Source: Yeosuana sp043876835
GTDB taxonomy: Bacteria > Bacteroidota > Bacteroidia > Flavobacteriales > Flavobacteriaceae
Reading direction: 5' to 3'
DNA length: 64,000 nucleotides
Assembly: GCF_043876835.1 (NCBI RefSeq)
Contig: NZ_JBAWJZ010000002.1
Coordinates: 496,001-560,000, forward strand
A program made the position numbers and the translations under genes. Numbering within the stretch: position 1 is the stretch's first letter; every line of letters starts with the position of its first letter. The notes under the pieces were generated by a model, which saw nothing but the letters and a program-made list of their open reading frames with translations, was not told the origin of the DNA and did not search any database. This document shows positions 33,296 through 42,023 of the stretch, piece by piece.

Positions 33296-34307
33296 GTTCT
33301 TTTCTTGTTTTTTGACCATAAATTTCCAGCGCCAATACAATTGCAATACCAACAAAAATGAATACTATGGCATAATAAGTGTCATTTGTTAATTCAGGAA
33401 TATATCTCTTATAATTTTCAACAACTTTTTCACCTCTTGAATCTAAAAGAAAACTTCCGGTTTCACTTAATTTATAAATAGTTTTTTTCCAAGGCCAAAC
33501 CACACCAAGCGAGCCAATAATAAATCCAATTATAGCTGAAATTGTGATGCTTTTATAATGCTTTAAAATATAACTTAAAAGGTTTGAAAATGTAATTAAA
33601 CCTGTTAAAGAACCCAATGTAAATACAACAAGTACTTTAAGCATTCTTAATCGTTCAGGATTTGTTATGAAGCCAAAATCACCACTTATTAAATCGAAAA
33701 AAGTATCATATAGAGCATTAACAGATTCCACAAGTAGCAATACATAATTTCCCAAAAGAATTAAAATGAATGAACCAGAAAACCCAGGAAGTGTCATGCC
33801 CGATACGCTTATTATGCCACAAAAAAACACAAACCATAAATTATCATTTTCTTTTGCAGGGCTTAAAAAACTTACGCCAACGCCTAAAATGATTCCAATA
33901 AAAAGAGATAAGTATGTTTTGTAATTCCAGTCTTTAAAATCTTTATTTATATAATAAATGGAGCCAATTATCATTCCGAAAAAAACACTCCAAACGTATA
34001 ATTCATAGTATTTTATAAGATAATCTAAAACCTTGGAAATGCTAAAATAGCTCACAATCATACCAAAGAAAAGTAAGCTTAAAAACCTGCCATTTACATA
34101 ATTGTAAAAACTTTTATAACGACCATTAATGAGTAATTTAAAAGCTTTAGCATTTATTTTTCTAAGTGAATAAATGAATTCTTCATAAAAACCAGCAACA
34201 AAGGCAACTACACCACCAGAAACTCCTGGAACTTTATTTGCAGCTCCCATTCCTAATCCTTTTAAGATTAAGAAAACTTTATCTCTAAATGTTCTAGTGC
34301 TTTCCAT
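33288..34307 (-). CDS. DUF368 polyprenyl-phosphate translocase family protein, copy 2
   Basis: A 339-residue inner-membrane protein with about eight to nine helices. The family motif appears twice, G-A-A-N-K-V-P-G-V-S-G-G near the start and L-P-G-F-S-G-S in the middle, showing the internal duplication of DUF368. Members of this family (PopT) have been identified as undecaprenyl-phosphate translocases that return the lipid carrier to the inner leaflet. This copy starts one base inside the stop codon region of copy 1 and overlaps aroE by eight bases. It has a longer hydrophilic loop near its C-terminus than copy 1. Whether both copies transport the same carrier is unknown. Confidence 0.87.
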   Translation of the reverse strand: MESTRTFRDKVFLILKGLGMGAANKVPGVSGGVVAFVAGFYEEFIYSLRKINAKAFKLLINGRYKSFYNYVNGRFLSLLFFGMIVSYFSISKVLDYLIKYYELYVWSVFFGMIIGSIYYINKDFKDWNYKTYLSLFIGIILGVGVSFLSPAKENDNLWFVFFCGIISVSGMTLPGFSGSFILILLGNYVLLLVESVNALYDTFFDLISGDFGFITNPERLRMLKVLVVFTLGSLTGLITFSNLLSYILKHYKSITISAIIGFIIGSLGVVWPWKKTIYKLSETGSFLLDSRGEKVVENYKRYIPELTNDTYYAIVFIFVGIAIVLALEIYGQKTRKEHA

Positions 34308-35227
34308 TAGTGTTTTTTTGAACCTACTTTTTCAAGAATAAAAATAGTTAAAAAACCAACGATTATTAATAATATTGCAAATACAATATGATTATCTCCT
34401 TCAAACGAAAAAGGGGAGATGCTTCTTTCTAAAAGAGGAGTTTTAATACCTTTTGAATTAACATGCCAGGTCAATGTTTCTTTCCAAGGCCAGACTTTAT
34501 TTAAAGAACCAAAAATAAACCCAGTAAGAATTGCCAAAGTTAAATTATGATAATGCTTAAAAAGCCATTTTAAAAGATGACTAAAACTTAATAATCCTAT
34601 TATAGCCCCTGTTGCAAAAACAATTATTTTTTTTAAATCAAAATCATGAAGAGCATCACTTAGAGTTTTATAAGCCCCTAAGATAACTAGTATAAATGAA
34701 CCAGAAATACCTGGTAAAATCATAGCGCAAATTGCTAAAGCACCAGCAAAAAACAAGAAAAAGGGACTTTCGTTTGTTGCTAGAGAAGGTAATGATGTAA
34801 TGTAATAAGCTGAAAATGCACCAAAAAGCAAACCAATAATAACAGTAACATTCCATTTTTTGATTTGCTTTCCAACAAAATAGATACTTGCGATGATAAG
34901 TCCAAAAAAGAATGACCAGATTAATATTGGTTCATTTTCAATCAAATAGTTAGCCAGTCTCATAAAAGAGACATAACTAACAATAATTCCTGATAATAAT
35001 GCTAAAAGAAAATTACCATTAAGTTGAGTCCAAAAATCCTTTAAACCCTTTTTAAATAACGTTTTAAAAAGCGATAAGTTTACATTGCTTATAGTTGAAA
35101 TTAACTCTTCATAAATCCCCGATATAAACGCAATTGTACCGCCTGAAACACCTGGTACAGCATCAGCTGCTCCCATTGCTAGACCCTTTAAGGAAATCAG
35201 TAAATAATCAGTAAAACGTCTTTGCAT
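34307..35227 (-). CDS. DUF368 polyprenyl-phosphate translocase family protein, copy 1
   Basis: A 306-residue membrane protein homologous to its downstream neighbour. The two family motifs are G-A-A-D-A-V-P-G-V-S-G-G near residue 20 and I-L-P-G-I-S-G-S near residue 170. The end (LEKVGSKKH) is short and basic. By family knowledge it should flip undecaprenyl phosphate inward for reuse in peptidoglycan and surface-glycan synthesis. It is 54 bases downstream of the TPR gene, and its stop overlaps the ATG of copy 2, so both are translated from one message. Confidence 0.87.
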   Translation of the reverse strand: MQRRFTDYLLISLKGLAMGAADAVPGVSGGTIAFISGIYEELISTISNVNLSLFKTLFKKGLKDFWTQLNGNFLLALLSGIIVSYVSFMRLANYLIENEPILIWSFFFGLIIASIYFVGKQIKKWNVTVIIGLLFGAFSAYYITSLPSLATNESPFFLFFAGALAICAMILPGISGSFILVILGAYKTLSDALHDFDLKKIIVFATGAIIGLLSFSHLLKWLFKHYHNLTLAILTGFIFGSLNKVWPWKETLTWHVNSKGIKTPLLERSISPFSFEGDNHIVFAILLIIVGFLTIFILEKVGSKKH

Positions 35228-35281
35228 ATTCTGGTTTTAATTTAAAAACCTAAAGGTATATAAATTTTTTAAAGACGTTTA

Positions 35282-36676
35282 TTAAGAGTTTGATTTTAGT
35301 ATGTTTTTAACTTGAATTTTATTGCATACTTCAGGAAAAAGTTCATCAATAATAAATGAATAATCAGGATTGAATTTCAAACCATTTTTTAAATGAAAAG
35401 TACCTTTGTCAGATTCATTTAATAAAAAAAATAAACCAGCTAATCGGTATTCAAGTTCGGCATTTTCAGGATAGAATTCTACTGCTTGCTCAAAATTGTA
35501 AATAGCAGCTTCAGGCTCACCCAATTTAATTAGTAAATCCCCACGAGACAGCCAAGTTGAAAGCTCATAATTGCCTAACTCTAAAGTTTTTTTGAAACCA
35601 CGTTCTGCTTCTTCAAATAAATTCAATCTTAAATTTATATGAGAATAAAGTTTCCAATAAATAACATTTTCACTATCAATATTTATGGCTTTATTGATGT
35701 AATATAATGCTTTTTGATAATTTTTCTTTCTATTATAAAATCGAGTGATAGCTATCCATCCTTTATCTAATAAAGGATCTTCATGAACAGTTTTGTAATA
35801 ATATTGAACTGCTAAATCATCTTTTCTTAATTTTTCATAACAATTCCCTATTCGTAATAATGCAAAAGATGTAGGGTCGTCTAACTTTAAGGTAAAGCTG
35901 TAAAATTCTATGGCCTCTTCAAAACGTTTTAATTTTTCAAGAACTTTTCCTTTTTCAAGATACGCGCCAACAAAAGTATCATCAGAAATGATAGCAAAAT
36001 CATAAGCTGCCAACGCTTTTTTATAGTCTTTTAAGGTATAATATTGTTTTCCTAATTGATGCCATGCCACTTCACAGTATGGGTTTTTGTCTAAAAATGA
36101 ATTCAAATATTCAATGGCTTCATCATTTTGGTCAAGAAAATCAAAACAGTAGATAATATTATATAATGCTGAATAGTCTTCAATATCTTCTTCAAGACAT
36201 TTAATGAAGTAAGTTTTTGCGTCTTCAAACTGATCTAAAAACAAATATTCCATTCCAATTAAAGAATACAAATCAACTACATCATCAGTTAAATCCAAAG
36301 CTTTTTTAAGAACATCAATTGCTTGCAGGTGCTCATCTTTTTTAGATAGAATGTTAGCTTTCTGAATGTATATTTCCTCATTCATTGGTTCTAAAAGATA
36401 CAATTCATTAAGTAAGGTATCAGCTTGAACCAACTTGTTTTCAAAGACATAAACTTCAACTTTAAATAGTTTTAAATTGGTTGATGTAGGGTGTTGTTCT
36501 AAACCCAATTTAATGGCTTTTTTAGCTAAAGACATTTTACCTTGATTTAGGTAATGGTGTATGATATTTTCGAATTCTTCTGAATCAAAAAACAAAACAT
36601 TGTTTGTTTTTAACATGGATTCAAATTTTAAAAGAGGTAAACTATCGTTGTCGTTAGAGCTATACTCCATAAGCAT
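35282..36676 (-). CDS. Tetratricopeptide repeat protein
   Basis: A 464-residue cytoplasmic protein made almost entirely of TPR helix pairs, about eleven of them, recognisable by recurring patterns such as A-x-x-x-L-x-x-A-L and the W-x-x-L-G-x-x-Y type (for example AWHQLGKQYYTLKDYKKALAAY in pieces around residues 205-225). There is no signal peptide or enzyme motif. TPR proteins hold other proteins together; the partner is unknown. Two Met codons (36676 and 36670) can serve as start. It heads a minus-strand unit with the DUF368 pair and aroE, an order I associate with Flavobacteriaceae. Confidence 0.85.
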   Translation of the reverse strand: MLMEYSSNDNDSLPLLKFESMLKTNNVLFFDSEEFENIIHHYLNQGKMSLAKKAIKLGLEQHPTSTNLKLFKVEVYVFENKLVQADTLLNELYLLEPMNEEIYIQKANILSKKDEHLQAIDVLKKALDLTDDVVDLYSLIGMEYLFLDQFEDAKTYFIKCLEEDIEDYSALYNIIYCFDFLDQNDEAIEYLNSFLDKNPYCEVAWHQLGKQYYTLKDYKKALAAYDFAIISDDTFVGAYLEKGKVLEKLKRFEEAIEFYSFTLKLDDPTSFALLRIGNCYEKLRKDDLAVQYYYKTVHEDPLLDKGWIAITRFYNRKKNYQKALYYINKAINIDSENVIYWKLYSHINLRLNLFEEAERGFKKTLELGNYELSTWLSRGDLLIKLGEPEAAIYNFEQAVEFYPENAELEYRLAGLFFLLNESDKGTFHLKNGLKFNPDYSFIIDELFPEVCNKIQVKNILKSNS

Positions 36677-36830
36677 GTTTGTATGATTCTACATCAATAA
36701 ATTTAACGCTCTAATTGATTTTTTAAAGAATATGTGTTAAATGTTTTTAACAAAGTAATGAACACATTAATTTATTGTTTAAGATGTAATGCCTTTGTTT
36801 TTGATATTCAAAAAGTTAAAGATTATTTTT

Positions 36831-38009
36831 TTATTGAATTGAGTTTAAAATATTCAAAATAATTGAACATCCTTTGATGATTTCTTCATCTGAAATGGTT
36901 AAATGAGGTGTAATTCTTACAGCTTTAGGTTCAAATAATAACCAAAAAAGTATCAAACCTTCTTCATGGCTAGTAAGAATTAGCTTGTTTGCTACGTCTT
37001 CAGAAGTCATAATTAGGGCAAGCATTAAGCCTTTTCCCCTGATTTCTGATAATAATGGATGTACTAAAAGTTTTCTAAAGAGTTTTTCTTTTTCTAATGT
37101 TTGTGGCATTAAATCGCTCTCAATAATTTCTGTTAAAGTAGCTAGGGCAGAAGCAGCAATAACCGGATGTCCGCCAAAAGTAGTTATATGTCCTAATTTA
37201 GGTTTGTCTTGGAGTAAATCCATGTGCTCACTTGAAGCTGTAAAAGCACCAATAGGCATACCTCCACCTAAACCTTTTCCCATAACAACGATGTCTGGAA
37301 TACAATTGTAGTTTTCGAAACCAAAAAGTTTTCCTGTACGACCTATACCTGGTTGAATTTCATCTAAAATTAGAATGGCGCCAACTTGGTCACAACGTTT
37401 TCTGACTTTCTCTAAATAATTATTTTTTGGTTCTATAAAACCAGCTCCACCTTGTATGGTTTCTAAAATAACACCTGCAGTTTTAGAAGTTATTTTTGAT
37501 ATATCATCTTCATTATTGAATTCAATAAAACGAATATCTGGTAGCAGAGGCCTGAAGGCTTGTTTACGCTCTTCATAACCCATTACGCTCATAGAACCCA
37601 TAGTATTGCCATGGTAAGCTTTTTTTGCAGCAATCAATTCGCTTCTGCCAGTAATTCTTTTAGCTAGTTTAAGAGCACCTTCAATAGCTTCGGTACCAGA
37701 ATTTGTTAGGTATGTTTTATCTAATGGATTTGGTAGATGATTAGCAATTAATTTACATAGTTCTACAGGAGCTTTTTGAGCATATTCTCCATAAACCATG
37801 ACATGTAAATACTTATCTAACTGCTCCTTAATAGCATTAATAACTTTTGGATGATTATGTCCTAAAGGAGTTGCAGAAACTCCAGCAACAAAATCTAGAT
37901 AAGCTTTTTGTTCAGAATCGTAAATATAGGAACCATCAGCATGAGAAATTTCTAAAGCCAATGGATGTGGTGATGTTTGTGCTTGGTATTTTAGGAAGTC
38001 TTGTTTCAT
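36831..38009 (-). CDS. Class III PLP-dependent aminotransferase
   Basis: A 392-residue aminotransferase of the acetylornithine/ornithine type. Motifs: DFVAGVSATPLGHNHP, TNSGTEAIEGALKLA (phosphate-binding), the PLP-stacking LILDEIQPGIGRTG, and the Schiff-base Lys in VVMGKGLGGGMPIGA. The length is typical of ArgD-like enzymes, but no arginine-synthesis genes are near, so the acceptor is uncertain; databases usually call such proteins aspartate aminotransferase family protein. It begins three bases after the OstA-like gene ends and is probably co-transcribed with it. The 154 bases after it hold no gene. Confidence 0.9.
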   Translation of the reverse strand: MKQDFLKYQAQTSPHPLALEISHADGSYIYDSEQKAYLDFVAGVSATPLGHNHPKVINAIKEQLDKYLHVMVYGEYAQKAPVELCKLIANHLPNPLDKTYLTNSGTEAIEGALKLAKRITGRSELIAAKKAYHGNTMGSMSVMGYEERKQAFRPLLPDIRFIEFNNEDDISKITSKTAGVILETIQGGAGFIEPKNNYLEKVRKRCDQVGAILILDEIQPGIGRTGKLFGFENYNCIPDIVVMGKGLGGGMPIGAFTASSEHMDLLQDKPKLGHITTFGGHPVIAASALATLTEIIESDLMPQTLEKEKLFRKLLVHPLLSEIRGKGLMLALIMTSEDVANKLILTSHEEGLILFWLLFEPKAVRITPHLTISDEEIIKGCSIILNILNSIQ

Positions 38010-38012
38010 GAG

Positions 38013-40142
38013 CTATTCTTCTTCTTCTTTAATTTCGGTTAAAGAGGCATTCCAAAGGAAGAAGTTATCGTCTGTTTGTATGTTGCTTATTAAGCACCTT
38101 AACTTACTGCCATCGTTAGGTTTGATTTCTTGTATGCTGTACTTTTTCCAGGTTGGAGACAATATTATATCTAAATTTTTATAGACAGTAAAATCTTTTC
38201 CGTCTTCTTGAAACCTTAGGCGTATTGTGCCTTTGCCTTTTAACCAAATTGAAAATTTAAATGTTCCACTTGTTTTATTAACAGATTGAAGAATATGACC
38301 GTCTGATTTATCTACGCCAACAATATTATCAGCAGTTATTTTTCCATTCGGAGCTGCTTCAATATTTGCAGTTACTATACAATTTCCTTTATACCATTTA
38401 GGGTTCTCAAAATCTTCGCCGAATTCTAAAAGATTATTTTCATTCTTACCAATAAAATCATGACTATTTCCAGCCATATTAATTCGTTCCATCATTTCTT
38501 CATCAAAAAACTCTTCTTGCGGCACATAATCATCAAGTCCTTTAATAATTGGTAAAACTAGTGGAGGATCATCTTTAAACAAATCATCAATACTTTTTAA
38601 CTGTTCCTCTTCACGCCAATCAAAGCCCTTTAATAATTTTTCATTTTCAGGAAACGTTGATTCAGGGTAAATTTTTCCATCTATTTGGTTAATCTTCCTA
38701 ACTTCTTCAATTTCTTTTTTCTCCAAAAATATTTTTATACTTCCAGATTTTGCTTTGTCAATACCTACTAATTCGTTCTCATCATTTCTAAAATAATAGA
38801 TAGACTCAGCATTTTTAATGATATCAACTGTTTTTAGTTCATTTTCTTGGTTAAATAATCCTACCAAGCGTTGGCCAGCAATTTGATTATAGCCGGCTTC
38901 AAGAGTATCTTTACTTATTAAAAAAGCATTTTTAAAAACAATTAGGGAATCTAGTTTTTCAGTTTCAGGATTTGAAATAAGATGAATTGTATCTCCAGTC
39001 ATTTGATTTCCTATATTCCAAAGTATTGGTCTACGTTTTGTTGAAAAGGCATCTCCTGTTGAATATTTTGAAATATTGATAAGTTGGGTTAGCCCTTTGG
39101 CATGATCTACATGAACAGAATCTGCTTTACCGCTCATATCAGATTTATAGAGTCGTACATTTCTAAAAGCGCGAGTAATTCTTTTTTCTGGCTTTCCTGT
39201 AACCATTAAGGTATCTGCATGCATGTAAATAGAATCATTCTCTTGAACAGTAATTGCTAATGCTTTTTTTGTTATAAAAACAGAATCTTTTTCTTTAAAA
39301 ACTTCGGCGTAATGACCTTTTACTATACTGTGATTTATAGTATCTGTTACTTTAATGTTATTTGTTGCCGAAGCAAAACTTCTATTATTATCAAAATATA
39401 AACTGTCGCCTTCAATGATTCTGTTATCATAATAAATTTTTGATTTTTTTAAGGCATAACCAATTTTGGTTTTAGTATCGTAATATCCTTTTTCACAATA
39501 GGTAATACTTTCTTCTGTGGTAATGGTTGAAGGTCCAAATAAATAAGCTTGACCAGTATCTGAATAAAAGTCGAAGTAATTAGATTTTATTGTTGCATCT
39601 GGATTTACTAAAACTACATCATTAACAAACTGATACTTTTTAATGTTCATATAATAACGACCAATTTTACTTGTTATAGTTCCAGAAGTATCTTTTACTA
39701 CGGTGCCACCATTTCTATAAAAAGCTTGTTGTTTTTCCCTGTCAAAATACAAAGTATCTGTAGTTATAGTTGAATTTGGGTCTTTTAAAACCACATCGCC
39801 ACTTGCAAAGGCTAGTTTTGTGATTCCACTATATTCCACATATTTTGAATTCATATTAATAGTATCTCCCTGAATCATTTTTACATGTCCGTAGGCTTCT
39901 ATAAAATTTTCATTTGTGTAATAATAAGCTTTATCACACCACATATTGGTTCCCTCATGTATAATGTGAATTTGTTGAGAATCATCACGGGTCAAGATTT
40001 TAGCACCAGGATATTCAGCTTCGTTGAAGGTTAAAAAGCCTGAATATTCAATTTCAATTTTTTTCTGTCCTTGTGCATGCAAACTAAACCCAGAAATTAA
40101 AAGGAAAATAAATAAAAAATATATAGATTTTAATGTGTTCAA
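38013..40142 (-). CDS. OstA/LptA-like LPS transport protein with extra C-terminal domain
   Basis: A 709-residue secreted protein: signal peptide about 1-24 (ends L-H-A-Q). Residues about 25-480 are OstA/LptA-like beta-jellyroll repeats (many short strands such as AYGHVKMIQGDTINMNSKYVEY in pieces), expected to bind LPS on its way to the outer membrane. A Pro/Glu-rich linker follows. Residues about 570-705 look like a separate beta-sandwich of the carbohydrate-binding-module type (ENPKWYKGN start, FKFSIWLKGKGTIRLRF, WKKYSIQEIKP, FFLWNASLTEI). The N-terminal part is usual for Flavobacteriaceae; the last domain is, to my knowledge, an addition. A perfect -7 element lies 18 bases upstream. Confidence 0.85.
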   Translation of the reverse strand: MNTLKSIYFLFIFLLISGFSLHAQGQKKIEIEYSGFLTFNEAEYPGAKILTRDDSQQIHIIHEGTNMWCDKAYYYTNENFIEAYGHVKMIQGDTINMNSKYVEYSGITKLAFASGDVVLKDPNSTITTDTLYFDREKQQAFYRNGGTVVKDTSGTITSKIGRYYMNIKKYQFVNDVVLVNPDATIKSNYFDFYSDTGQAYLFGPSTITTEESITYCEKGYYDTKTKIGYALKKSKIYYDNRIIEGDSLYFDNNRSFASATNNIKVTDTINHSIVKGHYAEVFKEKDSVFITKKALAITVQENDSIYMHADTLMVTGKPEKRITRAFRNVRLYKSDMSGKADSVHVDHAKGLTQLINISKYSTGDAFSTKRRPILWNIGNQMTGDTIHLISNPETEKLDSLIVFKNAFLISKDTLEAGYNQIAGQRLVGLFNQENELKTVDIIKNAESIYYFRNDENELVGIDKAKSGSIKIFLEKKEIEEVRKINQIDGKIYPESTFPENEKLLKGFDWREEEQLKSIDDLFKDDPPLVLPIIKGLDDYVPQEEFFDEEMMERINMAGNSHDFIGKNENNLLEFGEDFENPKWYKGNCIVTANIEAAPNGKITADNIVGVDKSDGHILQSVNKTSGTFKFSIWLKGKGTIRLRFQEDGKDFTVYKNLDIILSPTWKKYSIQEIKPNDGSKLRCLISNIQTDDNFFLWNASLTEIKEEEE

Positions 40143-40159
40143 AATAGAATTGTTTGACG

Positions 40160-40167
40160 CAAAAATA
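40160..40167 (-). promoter_or_regulatory. Candidate -7 element for the OstA-like gene
   Basis: The minus strand reads TATTTTTG followed by C, an exact TAnnTTTG match, 18 bases before the start codon. Confidence 0.6.
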
Positions 40168-40199
40168 ACGATTATTATAATGTTTAAGTATAAGGAATC

Positions 40200-40229
40200 A
40201 AAAAACGCCCCAAAAATTTTGAAGCGTTT
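40200..40229 (-). terminator. Terminator after purA
   Basis: On the minus strand AAACGCTTC (40229-40221) pairs with GGGGCGTTT (40211-40203), nine pairs including two G-T wobbles, and is followed by T residues. It lies 32 bases past the purA stop codon. Confidence 0.75.
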
Positions 40230-40260
40230 ATAAATATATACTATCTAAAGATAAATTTAT

Positions 40261-41538
40261 CTATTGATGTCTGAAAATTGTCTGTTTTCTATCTGGTCCA
40301 ACAGAAACGATAGTAATAGGAATTTCTAATTCTTTTTCTAAAAAGTCAATATAATCATTTAAAGCTTTTGGAAGTTGGTTAGCTTCAGACATTCCTGTTA
40401 AATCCTCGTTCCAACCACTAAACTCTGTAAAAATTGGCTCCACATTTTCAGGATCAATATTATATGGAAAATGAGTTATTACATTTCCTTTATAGTTATA
40501 GGCTGTACAAACTTTCAGGGTTTTAAATCCAGAAAGCACATCGCCTTTCATCATCATTAATTGTGTAACTCCATTTACTTGACAGGCATACTTTAATGCA
40601 ACCAAATCTAGCCAGCCACAACGACGTGGTCTTCCAGTAGTAGCGCCAAATTCCTGACCAACACGACTCATAGTTGCTCCATCTTCATCAAATAATTCTG
40701 TTGGGAACGGACCGGAGCCAACACGTGTTGTATAAGCTTTAAAAATACCAAATACATCACCAATTTGACTAGGCGAAACGCCTAAACCGGTACAAGCTCC
40801 AGCTGCAGTTGTGTTGCTTGATGTAACATAAGGGTACGTTCCAAAATCAATATCTAATAATGAACCTTGAGCACCTTCTGCTAAAATGGTCTTTCCTGCT
40901 TTTTGAGCTTGGTATATATATTCTTCTGAATCAATAAACGTAATAGATTTTAAAACCTTCACGGCTTCAAAAAATTCTTTTTCTAGTTCAGCCAAATCAT
41001 ATTGGATATCCACATCATAGAAATCAATCATTGATTCATGCTTATCGGCCAAAGCTCTGTAACGTTCTTTCCAATCGCTCAATTCCAAATCTCCAACGCG
41101 TATACCGTTTCTGCCAGTTTTATCCATATAGGTTGGTCCAATGCCTTTTAAGGTAGAACCAATTTTAGCTTTTCCTTTTGAAGCTTCACTAGCGGCATCT
41201 AACAAACGATGTGTTGGCAAAATGATATGTGCCTTTCTAGAAACCAAAAGTGATTTTCTGTAGTCTACATTCTGCTCTTCTAGTTTATCTAACTCTTTTT
41301 TAAAAATTACTGGGTCAATAACAACACCATTACCTACTAAATTTGTAGCATCATCATGAAAAATCCCAGAAGGAATTGTGTGTAAAACATGTTTTCTTCC
41401 ATTAAAAACTAATGTATGCCCTGCGTTTGGTCCACCTTGAAAACGTGCAATAATATTGTATTTGGATGTAAGTACGTCAACAATTTTTCCTTTGCCTTCG
41501 TCTCCCCATTGTAAACCTAGTAGTAAATCTACTGCCAT
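40261..41538 (-). CDS. purA: Adenylosuccinate synthetase
   Basis: Joins IMP and aspartate with GTP to make adenylosuccinate, the first committed AMP step. The 425-residue enzyme shows the P-loop-like GLQWGDEGKGKIVD with catalytic Asp, GGPNAGHT with catalytic His, IGPTYMDKTGR, AEGAQGSLLDIDFGTYPYVTSSNT in pieces, TTRVGSGPFPTE and TGRPRRCGWLD. Nothing is missing. It is the last gene of the relA-fur-purA operon, nine bases after fur, and is followed by a terminator. Confidence 0.97.
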   Translation of the reverse strand: MAVDLLLGLQWGDEGKGKIVDVLTSKYNIIARFQGGPNAGHTLVFNGRKHVLHTIPSGIFHDDATNLVGNGVVIDPVIFKKELDKLEEQNVDYRKSLLVSRKAHIILPTHRLLDAASEASKGKAKIGSTLKGIGPTYMDKTGRNGIRVGDLELSDWKERYRALADKHESMIDFYDVDIQYDLAELEKEFFEAVKVLKSITFIDSEEYIYQAQKAGKTILAEGAQGSLLDIDFGTYPYVTSSNTTAAGACTGLGVSPSQIGDVFGIFKAYTTRVGSGPFPTELFDEDGATMSRVGQEFGATTGRPRRCGWLDLVALKYACQVNGVTQLMMMKGDVLSGFKTLKVCTAYNYKGNVITHFPYNIDPENVEPIFTEFSGWNEDLTGMSEANQLPKALNDYIDFLEKELEIPITIVSVGPDRKQTIFRHQ

Positions 41539-41547
41539 TGTATAAAT

Positions 41548-42000
41548 TTATTTATTTGATTTTCTATTTCCGTAAAAGTAGAGTGAATGATTATTGATTT
41601 CAATATCGAAAACCTCTTCTATTGTTTTTTTTATAGACTGAATTCTTGGGTCGCAGAATTCTATCACTTCACCTGTATCTGTTAAAATAACATGGTCATG
41701 CTGTCTATCAAAATAAGACTTTTCATAGTGTGCTTGATTTTGACCAAATTGATGTTTTCTAACCAATCCACATTCTAAAAGTAATTCTATGGTATTATAT
41801 AGTGTTGCACGAGAAACTCTATACTTTTTGTTTTTCATGCTTAGATATAAAGATTCTATATCGAAATGCTCGGTTTTATTATAAATTTCTTGAAGTATAG
41901 CGTAACGTTCTGGTGTTTTTCTGTGCCCATTGCTTTCTAAGAAGTTTGTAAAAACACTCTTTACAATATCTTGATTTTTGTTATCCGCTTTTGCATTCAT
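41548..42000 (-). CDS. Fur-family transcriptional regulator
   Basis: A 150-residue metal-responsive repressor. The winged-helix half has GHRKTPERYAIL and the recognition helix YRVSRATLYNTIELL. The dimerisation half has the regulatory-site residues H-D-H followed by the E-V-I-E-F strand. The two CxxC pairs of classical Fur (structural zinc) are absent: the first position reads L-T-D-T, with only one Cys nearby (F-C-D-P). That pattern is, as far as I recall, usual in flavobacterial relatives. Whether it senses iron, zinc or peroxide cannot be decided. It sits between relA and purA with gaps of 23 and nine bases. Confidence 0.9.
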   Translation of the reverse strand: MNAKADNKNQDIVKSVFTNFLESNGHRKTPERYAILQEIYNKTEHFDIESLYLSMKNKKYRVSRATLYNTIELLLECGLVRKHQFGQNQAHYEKSYFDRQHDHVILTDTGEVIEFCDPRIQSIKKTIEEVFDIEINNHSLYFYGNRKSNK

Positions 42001-42023
42001 AATTTCACCACAAATTTACACTT

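Noticed and set aside
33296..33355. 20-residue extension of AroE
   Set aside because: Lies in the DUF368 coding region and does not resemble the enzyme's first strand, which begins at 33295.
36677..36830. ATGTGTT/AACACAT inverted repeat with a nested smaller one between the TPR and aminotransferase genes
   Set aside because: The arms are short, 22 bases apart and in very AT-rich DNA; chance is likely and no promoter aligns with it.
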